Shown: positions 46,321-54,487 of the stretch, piece by piece
Layout of the letters: every line of letters begins with the position of its first letter
How positions within the stretch are numbered: position 1 is the first letter of the stretch
Assembly (NCBI RefSeq): GCF_030373545.1
Contig: NZ_JAUDCO010000003.1
Coordinates: 186,001 to 250,000 of the forward strand
Length of the DNA stretch: 64,000 nucleotides
Direction: 5' to 3'
Source: Collinsella tanakaei
GTDB lineage: Bacteria > Actinomycetota > Coriobacteriia > Coriobacteriales > Coriobacteriaceae
The notes under the pieces: generated by a model
What the model saw: the letters and a program-made list of their open reading frames with translations, nothing else
What the model was told of the DNA's origin: nothing
The model's database searches: none
Translations under genes and position numbers: made by a program

Positions 46321-46791
46321 CTAGCGACTGCGCTGCTTGAGAGCGCGGTCGATCTCGCGCTGGACGTCGCGCTTGGCCATGTCCTCGCGCTTGTCGTAGA
46401 GCTTCTTGCCGCGACCGAGGCCCAAGGTGAGCTTCACGCGGCCGTTGTCGTCGAAGTACAGCTCGAGCGGCACGAGTGCGTAGCCGCGGTTGCGCAGCTT
46501 GGCGTCGAGGTAGTTAATCTGCTTGCGGTGGAGCAGCAGCTTGCGCCGACGGTCCGGGTCGCGGTTGAAGATCGAGCCATGGCTATAGGGGTGGATGTGC
46601 ACGCCCACCAGCCAGCACTCGCCGCCGCGGATGAGGGCGAAGGTGTCGGTGATCTGGCAGGCGCGCTCGCGCAGGCTGCGGACCTCGGTGCCGGCGAGCA
46701 CGATGCCGCACTCGAAGGTCTCCTCGATGAAGTACTCGTGATGCGCAGAGCGGTTCTTGGCGATGGTCTTGCGCTCCTTGCGGCTAGGCAT
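46321..46791 (-). CDS. smpB: SsrA-binding protein
   Basis: Binds tmRNA and delivers it to stalled ribosomes for trans-translation. The 156-aa product has the conserved RSAHHEYFIEETFECGIVLAGTEVRSLR and GRGKKLYDKRE segments and the basic C-terminal tail that enters the mRNA channel. It overlaps the upstream TPR-like gene by 8 bp. The rnr gene is one gene further upstream, the usual company. The tmRNA gene ssrA is not in this window. Confidence 0.96.
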   Translation of the reverse strand: MPSRKERKTIAKNRSAHHEYFIEETFECGIVLAGTEVRSLRERACQITDTFALIRGGECWLVGVHIHPYSHGSIFNRDPDRRRKLLLHRKQINYLDAKLRNRGYALVPLELYFDDNGRVKLTLGLGRGKKLYDKREDMAKRDVQREIDRALKQRSR

Positions 46792-47680
46792 GCTCGGCCT
46801 CCCCCGCTGCAGGACCCGCTTCGGCGCCGTCGGCGCGCTCCGCCGCGAGCTCGGCGTCAGACTCGCGGATGAGCTTGACGAGCGCGCGGCACGCCTCGTC
46901 GCCGATCAGGCCGCGCGCGCGGACCGTCAGCTGCGTCGCCTCGTTGCGATCCCCCGCCGCCGCGGCGTCAGAGGCGCACATAAGCAGGCAGATCGCGATC
47001 TCGGCGGACGGGGTGGCGTCCACGCCCTGCGCCGCGAGCTCGGAGACGGCCTCCTCGTCGGTGGCCTCGGCCGCTTCGGGGCGCTCGGACGCCAGACGCT
47101 CGGCAAGCGCCTCCACGCGCGCGTCATGCGGCGCCAGGCGCTGCGCGGTGCGCGCGCAGCCCGATGCGGCGAGCGCGTTGTGCGCGTCGAGGAAGAACTC
47201 TCCCAGGTTCGCGTAGGCGCGCGCGGCGGAGCGCGCATCGCTTGCGCGCTCGATGACCGAATGGCTGAGCGCCGCCCACTCCTGCGTATCGTCGAGCGCG
47301 CGGAAGAGCTCCGCCAGATCCAGACGATAGGCGCAGTTCATGGGATTCCAGCGCACGGCCTGGGAGAGCGCATTGCGCGCGCTCACGTAGTCCTGCTGGC
47401 AGATGTAGGCGAAGGCGAGCGCCGAATAGAGGCGGTCGAAGGGCACCTCGACCTGCACGAGCGTGCGCGGATCGCGCTCGATGCGACGGTACGCCAGACG
47501 CTCGAACGCATCGGCGAAGCTGAAGTACTGCACCTCATCGGTGGTCTTGCACTCCGCGTCGATATACTCCTCCGCCTGCTCGACAAGGCGCTCGAGCAGC
47601 GGCGTGGCCGACGCGAGGTCGCCTGCGGCCAGGTACGCCTCGGCCTGCTCGATATCCATCTCCGAAATAGGTAGGTCCAC
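46784..47680 (-). CDS. TPR-like protein between rnr and smpB
   Basis: A 298-aa all-helical, acidic protein with TPR-type pairs (AEAYLAAGDLASATPLLERLV; YICQQDYVSARNALSQAVRWNP; SAARAYANLGEFFLDAHNALAA). No enzyme motif. The start is taken as the GTG at 47680, which has a perfect AGGAGG five bases upstream; the ATG at 47659 is next. It overlaps smpB by 8 bp and follows rnr by 28 bp, so it is made together with the trans-translation proteins. A scaffold role in ribosome rescue is only an inference from position. Confidence 0.8.
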   Translation of the reverse strand: MDLPISEMDIEQAEAYLAAGDLASATPLLERLVEQAEEYIDAECKTTDEVQYFSFADAFERLAYRRIERDPRTLVQVEVPFDRLYSALAFAYICQQDYVSARNALSQAVRWNPMNCAYRLDLAELFRALDDTQEWAALSHSVIERASDARSAARAYANLGEFFLDAHNALAASGCARTAQRLAPHDARVEALAERLASERPEAAEATDEEAVSELAAQGVDATPSAEIAICLLMCASDAAAAGDRNEATQLTVRARGLIGDEACRALVKLIRESDAELAAERADGAEAGPAAGEAEHA

Positions 47681-47708
47681 GATTCCTCCTGTTGGGTTCG
47701 CTGAGCTA

Positions 47709-49799
47709 TCAGTGTAGCGCACGGCTTGCGTGGATGAGCCTGAAATCGACATGCCCTCGCACGGGATTCGCCCCGATGACCTCGACGACGACCCGCGTCC
47801 CCAGCGCGAGGGTGCGGCCCGTGGCGGTACCCGTCAGCTGCAGCAGGTCCTCGTCGAGGTCCCACCACTCGTTGCCGCCCAGCTCGCTCATGCGCACCAG
47901 GCCCTCCGCACCCGTATCGTCCAGGCGCACGAAGGCGCCCATGGTGTCGATCCACGAAACGCAGCCGGCGAAGCGCTCCCCTATGCGCCGCGCATAGTAC
48001 TGGGCGACCTTCACCTTCTGGGACGCGTGGGCTGCGGCGTCGGCCGTGCGCTCCGCAGCGCTCGACTGCCGGCAGAGCTGCGGCAGAATGCGCACGAGCG
48101 CCTGGTCACCGGATCCGACGAGCGCGCCTGCGCGCTCGCGGGCGCGCGGGCGCCCGAGCCGCTCCAGCGCCAGCTGGTACTTGAGCGCGCGGTGCACGAG
48201 CAGGTCGGGATAGCGCCTGATCGGGCTCGTGAAGTGACAGTACGCGCCGGCGCCGAGCGCATAGTGCCCCGCGTTGTGCGGGCGGTACACCGCGCGCTGC
48301 ATGGCGCGCAGCAGCAGCGCGTTGACCAGGGGCGCAAACCCCGTATCGTGGCTCGCAACCACCGCCTGCTCGATGGCGGAGGGGTCGCCCGCCCGGATTC
48401 CCGCGGCCACCGCGCGATCGATCGCCCCGATGCCTGCGAGTGTCTTGGCGGCCGCCGAGAGCTCGTCGGGCGATGGCGCCTCGTGCACGCGATACGCCGC
48501 GTCCAGGCCGCGGTCGGCAAGCCAGCCGGCGACGCATTCGTTTGCCAGCAGCATGGCCTCCTCGACAAGCGACGTCGCCCTCGTGCGCTCGCGCGTCACG
48601 ATGCGCTCGGGCAGGCCCGTCTCGTCGAGCAGGGCATGGACCTCGACCGTCTCGAAATCAATCGACCCGCGCCGCCGCCTGATCTCGCGCCTGGCCTGCG
48701 CCAGGGCGTCGGCATCGCGCAAAAACGCCGGAAGGTCGACGCCGCATCGCGACGCGCGCTCGCACGCCGCACGGGCGCGCTCGGCATCGTCCGCGCGTGC
48801 ATCGTCGATACCGTCCGCAAGCAGGACATCGACCGCATCGTAATCGGTGCGCACGCGCGAACGAATGACGCTCGGATAGGCCGTATGGCCGCGCACCCGC
48901 CCGCGACGGTCAAGTTCGATATCTACTGTGAACGCCAGACGATCTACGTCCGGCTTAAGCGAGCACAGCTCGCACGACAGCTCCTCGGGAAGCATCGGCA
49001 GCACGCGATCGGCCAGGTAGACCGACGTGGCGCGACGGCGCGCCTCCAGATCCACATGCGACTCCCACGGCACGTAGTGGGAGACGTCGGCGATATGGAC
49101 GCCGAGTTTCCAGCCGCCCTCAGGCGTCCGCTCCACCGAGATGGCATCATCGAAGTCGCGCGCGTCAATCGGGTCGATCGTGATCGCGAATCGCTCGCGG
49201 ATGTCGCGCCGCAGCGGATCGGCAAGGGCCGCATCGATATCCAACGCATAGCCGCGCGCCTCGTCGACCGCCGCCCGCGGATAGCCGTCCGCCAGGTCGT
49301 AGCGCGCCATGACGCACTGGATTCCCAGATCGGGAGCATCGGAGCTGCCGATACGACGCTCGATCGTCACGACGCCGGACTCGTAGCGCGTAGGATAGCT
49401 CACGATGCGCGCGCTCACGATGTCGCCCGGCTGCACCCCGCAGGCCGCCGCCGAACCGTCGCGCGGCAGCACGAAGAAGTCCTGGCGCACACGCGTGTCG
49501 AGGGGGCGCACGACCCCGAGCGGGCCGGCGACGTCATAGGTGCCCACGAGCACCTCGGTCACGCGCGAGACCGTGCTCTCGACCACGGCCCGCATCTGAC
49601 CGCCCGGTCCGCGATGCAGGCTGAACGTCACGGTGTCGCCGTTCATCGCCTCGCGGACCCCGCGCTGCGTCAGCCGAAACTCACCTTCCGACGACTCGAC
49701 GAACGCGCCGGTATCGGTGATGCGCACGGTGCCGGTCAATCGCCCCGTATGCCGCGAGCGCGTCGGACGACGCGCACCGCCTTTGCGTTTGCGCCCCAT
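47709..49799 (-). CDS. rnr: Ribonuclease R
   Basis: A 696-aa 3'-5' exoribonuclease. Catalytic aspartates are in TIDPIDARDFDDAISVE near residue 208, followed by GVHIADVSHYVP. The RNB domain continues through ATSVYLADRVLPMLPEEL and CHFTSPIRRYPDL. An N-terminal cold-shock domain and a C-terminal S1 domain flank it. The start at 49799 (MGRKRKGGARRPTRS) has GGGAGG upstream; the basic N-terminus is typical. It works with SmpB/tmRNA to degrade faulty mRNAs, consistent with the shared transcript. Confidence 0.95.
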   Translation of the reverse strand: MGRKRKGGARRPTRSRHTGRLTGTVRITDTGAFVESSEGEFRLTQRGVREAMNGDTVTFSLHRGPGGQMRAVVESTVSRVTEVLVGTYDVAGPLGVVRPLDTRVRQDFFVLPRDGSAAACGVQPGDIVSARIVSYPTRYESGVVTIERRIGSSDAPDLGIQCVMARYDLADGYPRAAVDEARGYALDIDAALADPLRRDIRERFAITIDPIDARDFDDAISVERTPEGGWKLGVHIADVSHYVPWESHVDLEARRRATSVYLADRVLPMLPEELSCELCSLKPDVDRLAFTVDIELDRRGRVRGHTAYPSVIRSRVRTDYDAVDVLLADGIDDARADDAERARAACERASRCGVDLPAFLRDADALAQARREIRRRRGSIDFETVEVHALLDETGLPERIVTRERTRATSLVEEAMLLANECVAGWLADRGLDAAYRVHEAPSPDELSAAAKTLAGIGAIDRAVAAGIRAGDPSAIEQAVVASHDTGFAPLVNALLLRAMQRAVYRPHNAGHYALGAGAYCHFTSPIRRYPDLLVHRALKYQLALERLGRPRARERAGALVGSGDQALVRILPQLCRQSSAAERTADAAAHASQKVKVAQYYARRIGERFAGCVSWIDTMGAFVRLDDTGAEGLVRMSELGGNEWWDLDEDLLQLTGTATGRTLALGTRVVVEVIGANPVRGHVDFRLIHASRALH

Positions 49800-49883
49800 G
49801 GCACCTCCCTTTTCGTTTCTTGTGTTCGTATACCCTTGCGTCCGAGCGCATAACAAGTGCTGCAGCGCGGACGCGCTTGCGTC

Positions 49884-49919
49884 AAAAAAGCGCCGAGCCG
49901 CCCGCAGGCGACCCGGCGC
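49884..49919 (-). terminator. Intrinsic terminator of ftsEX
   Basis: A 13-bp stem with two G-T pairs (arms 49890-49902 and 49907-49919), followed by six T residues on the minus strand, 24 bp after the ftsX stop. Confidence 0.92.
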
Positions 49920-49942
49920 ATCAGGCCCTATCGGAGATGCCG

Positions 49943-50890
49943 CTACACCTTGAGGTAGCGGCCCATGGCGATGGCGGAGCCGAACAGACCGATCACGATG
50001 CCCACGATCACGAGGGCGGCGTAGGTCATGAGATACATCTCGATCGGCAGGGCGAACGAGATGAACGAGACGGCGTTCTGGATCGCCGGGATGCCGAAGT
50101 TGCGAATCAGCTCCAGTGCGCCGATGGCGAGCAGCGCGCCCAGGATGGACTGCATGACGCCCTCGGTGATGAACGGCCCGCGGATGAAGCTGTTGGAGGC
50201 GCCGACCAGGCGCATGATGCCGATTTCGCGGCGGCGCGCTGTGATGGACAGGCGGATGGTGTTGTTGATGAAGATGAAGGCGATGAAAGTCAGCAGACCG
50301 ACGAGCACGACCGCGGCGATGCGGATGTAGGTGGTCACCTGGAACAGGCGGCCGACCTCCTCCTGGCCGTACAGCACGCTCGCGTTCACGTCACCGTCGA
50401 CGTCATCGACATCGGGGTCCTCGTCATCGACGATCTCGCGGAAGTCCGGGTCCTCCTTGATGCGCTCAGCGGTGGACTGGACCTGCGAGGGATCGTTCAT
50501 CTCGATGACGAAGGAGCGGGGCAGCGGGTTCTCGCCGTCGAGGGCGGCCAGCGTCGCCTCGGCGTTGTTCGAGATGTTGCCGGTGTAGTCGGCCAGCGCG
50601 TCCTCCTTGGTCTTGAAGTCGACGCTGCTGACGTTCTCCCAGCTCTCGAGCTTGTCGCGGAACGCCTCGATCTGCTCGTCCGTGGCGTCGTCAGAGATGA
50701 AGGCGTTGATGGTGACCTGCTGCTCCACCGTGCCGATCACGGAGTTCACCAGAGCGGAGCCCATGATGAACAGGCCGATGATGAACAGGGACAAGAAGAT
50801 CGTGATGACGGCGCCGAGCGAGGTTCCCAGGTTGCGGAAGAAGTGACTGCCCGCCTCGCGCAGCGAATATCCAAAGTTACTAGGCGCCAT
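49943..50890 (-). CDS. ftsX: Cell-division permease-like protein FtsX
   Basis: A 315-aa membrane protein with four helices, one near residue 30-50 and three in the C-terminal third, and a large extracytoplasmic domain between them. N-terminal NFGYSLREAGSHFFRNLGTS and the RREIGIMRLVGASNSFIRGPF segment are FtsX hallmarks. With FtsE it activates peptidoglycan hydrolases at division. The ATG at 50890 overlaps the end of ftsE by 11 bp. Confidence 0.95.
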   Translation of the reverse strand: MAPSNFGYSLREAGSHFFRNLGTSLGAVITIFLSLFIIGLFIMGSALVNSVIGTVEQQVTINAFISDDATDEQIEAFRDKLESWENVSSVDFKTKEDALADYTGNISNNAEATLAALDGENPLPRSFVIEMNDPSQVQSTAERIKEDPDFREIVDDEDPDVDDVDGDVNASVLYGQEEVGRLFQVTTYIRIAAVVLVGLLTFIAFIFINNTIRLSITARRREIGIMRLVGASNSFIRGPFITEGVMQSILGALLAIGALELIRNFGIPAIQNAVSFISFALPIEMYLMTYAALVIVGIVIGLFGSAIAMGRYLKV

Positions 50891-52040
50891 AGCTGCCGTA
50901 ACCTCCCCTCTCCTGGTCGCGAACGACATGACCGGCCTCGAGCGCGATGACGCGGCGGTGCATGGAGTCGACCATCTCGCGGTCGTGCGTGGCGACGACG
51001 ACCGTCGTACCGGTGCGGTTGATGCGCTCGAGAAGCTTCATGATGCCCAGCGAGATCGCCGGGTCGAGGTTGCCCGTGGGCTCGTCGCAGATGAGCAGCG
51101 GCGGACGGTTGACCATCGCGCGCGCCACGGCGACGCGCTGCTGCTCGCCGCCGGAGAGCTGATCGGGATAGGAGTCCATCTGGTCGGCGAGGCCGACGAG
51201 GCGCAGCACCTCGGGGACCTGGCTGCGGATGACCGCGCGGGGCTTGCCGATGCACTCGAGCGCGAAGGCGACGTTCTCGTAGGCGGTCTTGTTGGGCAGC
51301 AGCTTGAAGTCCTGGAACACCGTGCCGATCTGGCGGCGCAGGAACGGCACCTTGCGGTTCTTGATGCGCATGAGGTCCTGACCGGCGACGAGCACGCGAC
51401 CGGACGTCGGCTTGACGTCGCGGACCATGGTGGACAGCAGCGTGGTCTTGCCGGATCCGGAGTGGCCGACGAGGAACACGAACTCACCGGGGTAGATCTC
51501 GAGGTTCACGTCGTCGAGCGCGGGCTTGTTGGGCTGCGCGGCGTAGATCTTGGTGAGGTGCTCCATCAGGATGACGGGCTCGACACCTGCCTCGCGGGCC
51601 ATCTTCTTACGCGACTCGCCGACCGGCGCGAACACCGACGTGAAGTCGGGGCTCTGCAGCGCGGAGTCGACGTCGGCGATCTGGCGCTGCTCGGTGGCGT
51701 CCGTCGAGGGCACCGCCGGGCCGGCCTGCGTCATGAACACCCCGGTCGGGGCGGGCGCGGGCGGCTGGTCGGGCGACGGGATGTTTGCCAGCGGCGTCGA
51801 TGCGGCAGCGGGCGCAGGGGGATCCATGGGATCGGGAACCTGCATCGCGCCCACCTGGTCGAGCGACGGATTGTATGCAAAGGGATCGGATGCGGTCTGC
51901 GCGTTCACGGGCGCAGGTGCCTGCGCGAACAGGTCTTCTCCACCGGTTGAAGCCAAGGGGTCGGATGCGTACTGCGCATCGGACGCCATCGGCTGCGGAG
52001 CAGCCTGCTCGTCACTGGGCTTACGGAAGTGGTTACCCAC
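50880..52040 (-). CDS. ftsE: Cell-division ATPase FtsE with long N-terminal extension
   Basis: The ATPase proper begins near residue 155 (VILMEHLTKIYAAQPNKPAL) and is complete: Walker A VGHSGSGKTTLL, Q-loop VFQDFKLLPNKTAYENVA, signature LSGGEQQRVAVARAM, Walker B LLICDEPTGNLDP, and VVVATHDREMV. The first 150 residues are an acidic, Pro/Ala/Gln-rich, probably disordered tail absent from typical 220-230 aa FtsE. The start is a GTG at 52040 with AAGGAG six bases upstream, in frame without stops, so the tail seems genuine. An internal start near residue 145 cannot be ruled out. Confidence 0.94.
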   Translation of the reverse strand: MGNHFRKPSDEQAAPQPMASDAQYASDPLASTGGEDLFAQAPAPVNAQTASDPFAYNPSLDQVGAMQVPDPMDPPAPAAASTPLANIPSPDQPPAPAPTGVFMTQAGPAVPSTDATEQRQIADVDSALQSPDFTSVFAPVGESRKKMAREAGVEPVILMEHLTKIYAAQPNKPALDDVNLEIYPGEFVFLVGHSGSGKTTLLSTMVRDVKPTSGRVLVAGQDLMRIKNRKVPFLRRQIGTVFQDFKLLPNKTAYENVAFALECIGKPRAVIRSQVPEVLRLVGLADQMDSYPDQLSGGEQQRVAVARAMVNRPPLLICDEPTGNLDPAISLGIMKLLERINRTGTTVVVATHDREMVDSMHRRVIALEAGHVVRDQERGGYGSYGA

Positions 52041-52183
52041 TATAAGCTCCTTCGTGTCGTGCGTTTGAACTACATAGACTCCGATATTCTATCAGTGAAT
52101 GCCCCTATGCACAGAGTTTGCACGACCGGCATGCATGGACGTCCCCCGATAGCGCGCAAAAGATGCATCGAACGCAGACGGCA

Positions 52184-52220
52184 GACGGCACCCGCCACGC
52201 GTGCTGCAGCGGGTGCCGTC
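52184..52220 (-). terminator. Hairpin after the Cro/C1-type regulator
   Basis: Perfect 12-bp stem GACGGCACCCGC / GCGGGTGCCGTC with a 13-base loop, 41 bp after the regulator stop on the minus strand. Weak tail. Confidence 0.55.
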
Positions 52221-52260
52221 AGGGCATGCGGTATTGCATTGTGACGGAGGACGGGACGGA

Positions 52261-52512
52261 CTACTTGTCGTCCTCGGGCAGCGAGCCGAACGCCTCGATG
52301 TACTCGTCGTTGTCCATCCAGTCGATGATGTCGCCGGGCTTGCAGTGAAGCGCCTCGCACATCGCGGTCAGCGTGGAGAAGCGGATGCCCTTCAGGCGAC
52401 CGGTCTTGATGCGGGAGACGTTGACCGGGGAGATCCCGATCTTCTGGGCGAGCTCGAGCGAGGACATTTTGCGGTCGGCCATCATGCGGTCGAGTCTCAT
52501 GACGATAGGCAC
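52261..52512 (-). CDS. Cro/C1-type helix-turn-helix regulator
   Basis: An 83-aa protein made almost entirely of an XRE/Cro HTH domain: MSSLELAQKIGISPVNVSRI then LKGIRFSTLTAMCEALHCKPGDII. Small regulators of this YozG-like class are often encoded right after a DUF2975 membrane protein, as here (11-bp gap). The start is a GTG at 52512 with AAGGTGG upstream. Last gene of the radical SAM-peptide cluster as read on the strand. It may control the cluster or respond to its product. Confidence 0.88.
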   Translation of the reverse strand: MPIVMRLDRMMADRKMSSLELAQKIGISPVNVSRIKTGRLKGIRFSTLTAMCEALHCKPGDIIDWMDNDEYIEAFGSLPEDDK

Positions 52513-52523
52513 GTGATACCACC

Positions 52524-53045
52524 TTAGACGATGCTGTCAGAATCCTTCTTTAGCATTCTACCGTATTCGAATACCCCTGCAAGTGCAAAGAACATTGCAG
52601 CAAACATTAACAATTGGAGGTCGATTTCTGGATGAACGGCTGCAGGTTGGAACCATGAAACCGGACTGCCGAGCGAATCGACTGTGGGGGCAATTAATCT
52701 GACTAAGAACATGCATAGGTTCAAGAACGCCAGGGAGATTAATCGCTCGCTCTGGTCGCGTGTAAATATCTCGCTGTTCTTGCCAATATCCCAGATAAAG
52801 TGACTGAAAAGCCAGGCTATCGCTGCAGTCAAAACGGCATTGAAGAGCGTAAATGTGAGATATTGGCAATTTGCCAGAGAAATGCTCTCCCCCATCACCC
52901 CTGGAAGCGCGCATAGCGCCGCCGTCGTCGATAAAACGGCAGCAAAGATAGAAAGGGCGCCAACGATTTTTGTGCCCCACATGATTACAAGGAGCTGCCG
53001 AGGTTTGGGTACAAGTGGAACATGCTGCTTTAGCCTGCGTTTCAT
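52524..53045 (-). CDS. DUF2975-like membrane protein
   Basis: A 173-aa protein with four membrane segments (about residues 22-45, 60-82, 105-125 and 140-162), resembling the DUF2975 family that pairs with XRE regulators in Firmicutes and Actinobacteria. Function unknown. Base composition is strikingly lower in G+C than the neighbours: by hand count 27 and 28 of 60 bases in the two lines 52681-52800. This suggests transfer. The ATG at 53045 has only a weak GGGGG site. It lies 24 bp after the small peptide gene. Confidence 0.78.
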   Translation of the reverse strand: MKRRLKQHVPLVPKPRQLLVIMWGTKIVGALSIFAAVLSTTAALCALPGVMGESISLANCQYLTFTLFNAVLTAAIAWLFSHFIWDIGKNSEIFTRDQSERLISLAFLNLCMFLVRLIAPTVDSLGSPVSWFQPAAVHPEIDLQLLMFAAMFFALAGVFEYGRMLKKDSDSIV

Positions 53046-53069
53046 CCGAGACCCCCGTCACCTGCTTAC

Positions 53070-53147
53070 TTAGTAGCCAATCCTTATTCCGAAAACATCA
53101 AAGCACAGATCGCGGCTATCGGGCTTTTTCTCAATCGCAAACAGCAT
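53070..53147 (-). CDS. Candidate RiPP precursor peptide (25 aa)
   Basis: A 25-codon frame right after a SPASM radical SAM gene. The peptide begins MLFAIEKKPDSRDLC and ends VFGIRIGY, with one Cys, several aromatic residues, and Gly-Tyr at the C-terminus. The ATG at 53147 has AGAAAGG nine bases upstream. An earlier ATG at 53156 overlaps the radical SAM stop as ATGA and would add MIA. Precursors of mycofactocin also end in a Tyr that the maturase attacks, but no sequence relation is claimed. It is AT-richer than the maturase gene. No leader cleavage site is apparent. Confidence 0.6.
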   Translation of the reverse strand: MLFAIEKKPDSRDLCFDVFGIRIGY

Positions 53148-53152
53148 GGCAA

Positions 53153-54394
53153 TCATCCTTTCTGGGATGCGAGGGCCGACACGAACGCGTCGACCGCCTT
53201 CTCGAGTGCCCGGTCGTAATAGGCGCAGTAGGGATCCGCAGCGTCCAAGCGACCGGTTGCACGGTAAGCGCGCGCTCGACAACCACCTCCGCACAGGTAG
53301 CGCTTACCGCACGATGAGCATGTCGCTATCGTATCGACCGCCGGCAGGTCGAACGAGCGCAAGGCGGCGCACACATCCTCGGCGGCATCGACGAACGCGT
53401 CGCCGAGCCGATAGTCCCGAGCATGCAGCATATGGCAGGGGTAGATCGATCCATCCGACGCGACGCTGACGCCCTTCCGCCCCGCTCCGCACGAGGTGCG
53501 GGCGGCAAGGGCCGACGCGGCATCGAAGCGCCCGTCGTAGTCGACACCCTCCGCGGACGCACCGACCGCAAAAAGGGCATCGGCAAGGCAGCCAAGACAG
53601 GCGTCGTCCGGCCACAGGTCCCCGATCTCTGCGCGCGAACCGCTCAGCAGACTGAAGCTGACCGTCGCGTCCAGCGAACGGGCAAGCTCGACATACGCCG
53701 CGACGTCGGCAGCGTTTTTCGCATGCAGCGTAGGAAGGATGTGCGGTCGGATACCCGCTCGCGCGATGGCGCGAACCGCTTCGACAAGCCGGTCGAACAG
53801 CTGCTCCTGGCGCACATAGGCGCAGGCTTTCACCGAGGTCCCGTCAAACGAGACCGAGACGACGTCCATCAGTCCCGCCAGCTCATCCAAGCGCTCAGGG
53901 GTGCACAGCGTTCCGTTGGTGAGCACCGCCACCGAGGTGATGCCCGCATCGCGAGCCGCGCGGACGACGGCGGGAAGGTCGCGGCGCGCAAAGGGCTCGC
54001 CGCCCGATATCACCAGGCGCTCGACGCCCAGCTCGGCCAAAAGGACCACCGCGTGCTCGAGCTGGGCGCACGTCGGGTCCAGCGCACGGTTGCGGTTGGC
54101 GTCGCTCGAATAGCACCCCGTGCACGACAGGTTGCAAGTATTGGTCACATGGAGATAGGCCGACGAAAGCCGGGGCTGTGCCGCGGCGGCAGCGAAGAAC
54201 CCTTGTGCGGAGAGGTATTCGACCAGTGGGGCACATGATGGCGGAATCTCTGCTGGTGCCACATCGCGCCGCATCAGCTCGACGCACAGGGCATCGCCCT
54301 CAGGCGTGAGGCCGACGATGCAGCCCGTCGCCACGTTTCCCACCACGGGGATTCCACCCAGATCAAAGCGCGCAACCGATGCGTTGAATCTCAT
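53153..54394 (-). CDS. SPASM-domain radical SAM peptide maturase
   Basis: A 413-aa radical SAM enzyme. Cys87, Cys91 and Cys94 (TNTCNLSCTGCYSSDANR) bind the catalytic cluster; ISGGEPFARRDL is the SAM glycine motif. The C-terminal SPASM region has seven Cys (302, 320, 359, 362, 368, 372, 390) for two extra Fe-S clusters. Residues 1-75 resemble a PqqD/RRE peptide-binding domain. Such enzymes install C-C or thioether links in small peptides; the peptide frame just downstream is the obvious substrate. No anaerobic sulfatase is near, which argues against a sulfatase-maturase role. ATG at 54394 with a CGGAGATTGG leader. Confidence 0.9.
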   Translation of the reverse strand: MRFNASVARFDLGGIPVVGNVATGCIVGLTPEGDALCVELMRRDVAPAEIPPSCAPLVEYLSAQGFFAAAAAQPRLSSAYLHVTNTCNLSCTGCYSSDANRNRALDPTCAQLEHAVVLLAELGVERLVISGGEPFARRDLPAVVRAARDAGITSVAVLTNGTLCTPERLDELAGLMDVVSVSFDGTSVKACAYVRQEQLFDRLVEAVRAIARAGIRPHILPTLHAKNAADVAAYVELARSLDATVSFSLLSGSRAEIGDLWPDDACLGCLADALFAVGASAEGVDYDGRFDAASALAARTSCGAGRKGVSVASDGSIYPCHMLHARDYRLGDAFVDAAEDVCAALRSFDLPAVDTIATCSSCGKRYLCGGGCRARAYRATGRLDAADPYCAYYDRALEKAVDAFVSALASQKG

Positions 54395-54427
54395 GGCGCA
54401 TCCAATCTCCGCGTTAAACTAGATGTC

Positions 54428-54456
54428 ATTATACATATCGTCAGAAATTGGATGTA
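54428..54456 (-). promoter_or_regulatory. Promoter of the radical SAM-peptide cluster
   Basis: TATAAT on the minus strand (54433-54428), 34 bp before the gene, in an AT-rich island. The -35 position holds TACATC (54456-54451), which is one arm of an inverted pair GATGTA/TACATC at 54451-54472. A regulator bound there would overlap the promoter. Confidence 0.65.
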
Positions 54457-54487
54457 TACGGTAATTTACATCAGGGGTACGCGGCGG

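Noticed and set aside
46298-49800. tmRNA gene (ssrA) next to smpB
   Set aside because: Gaps around smpB and rnr are under 150 bp and I found no ALAA-type tag frame or CCA-ending tRNA-like structure.
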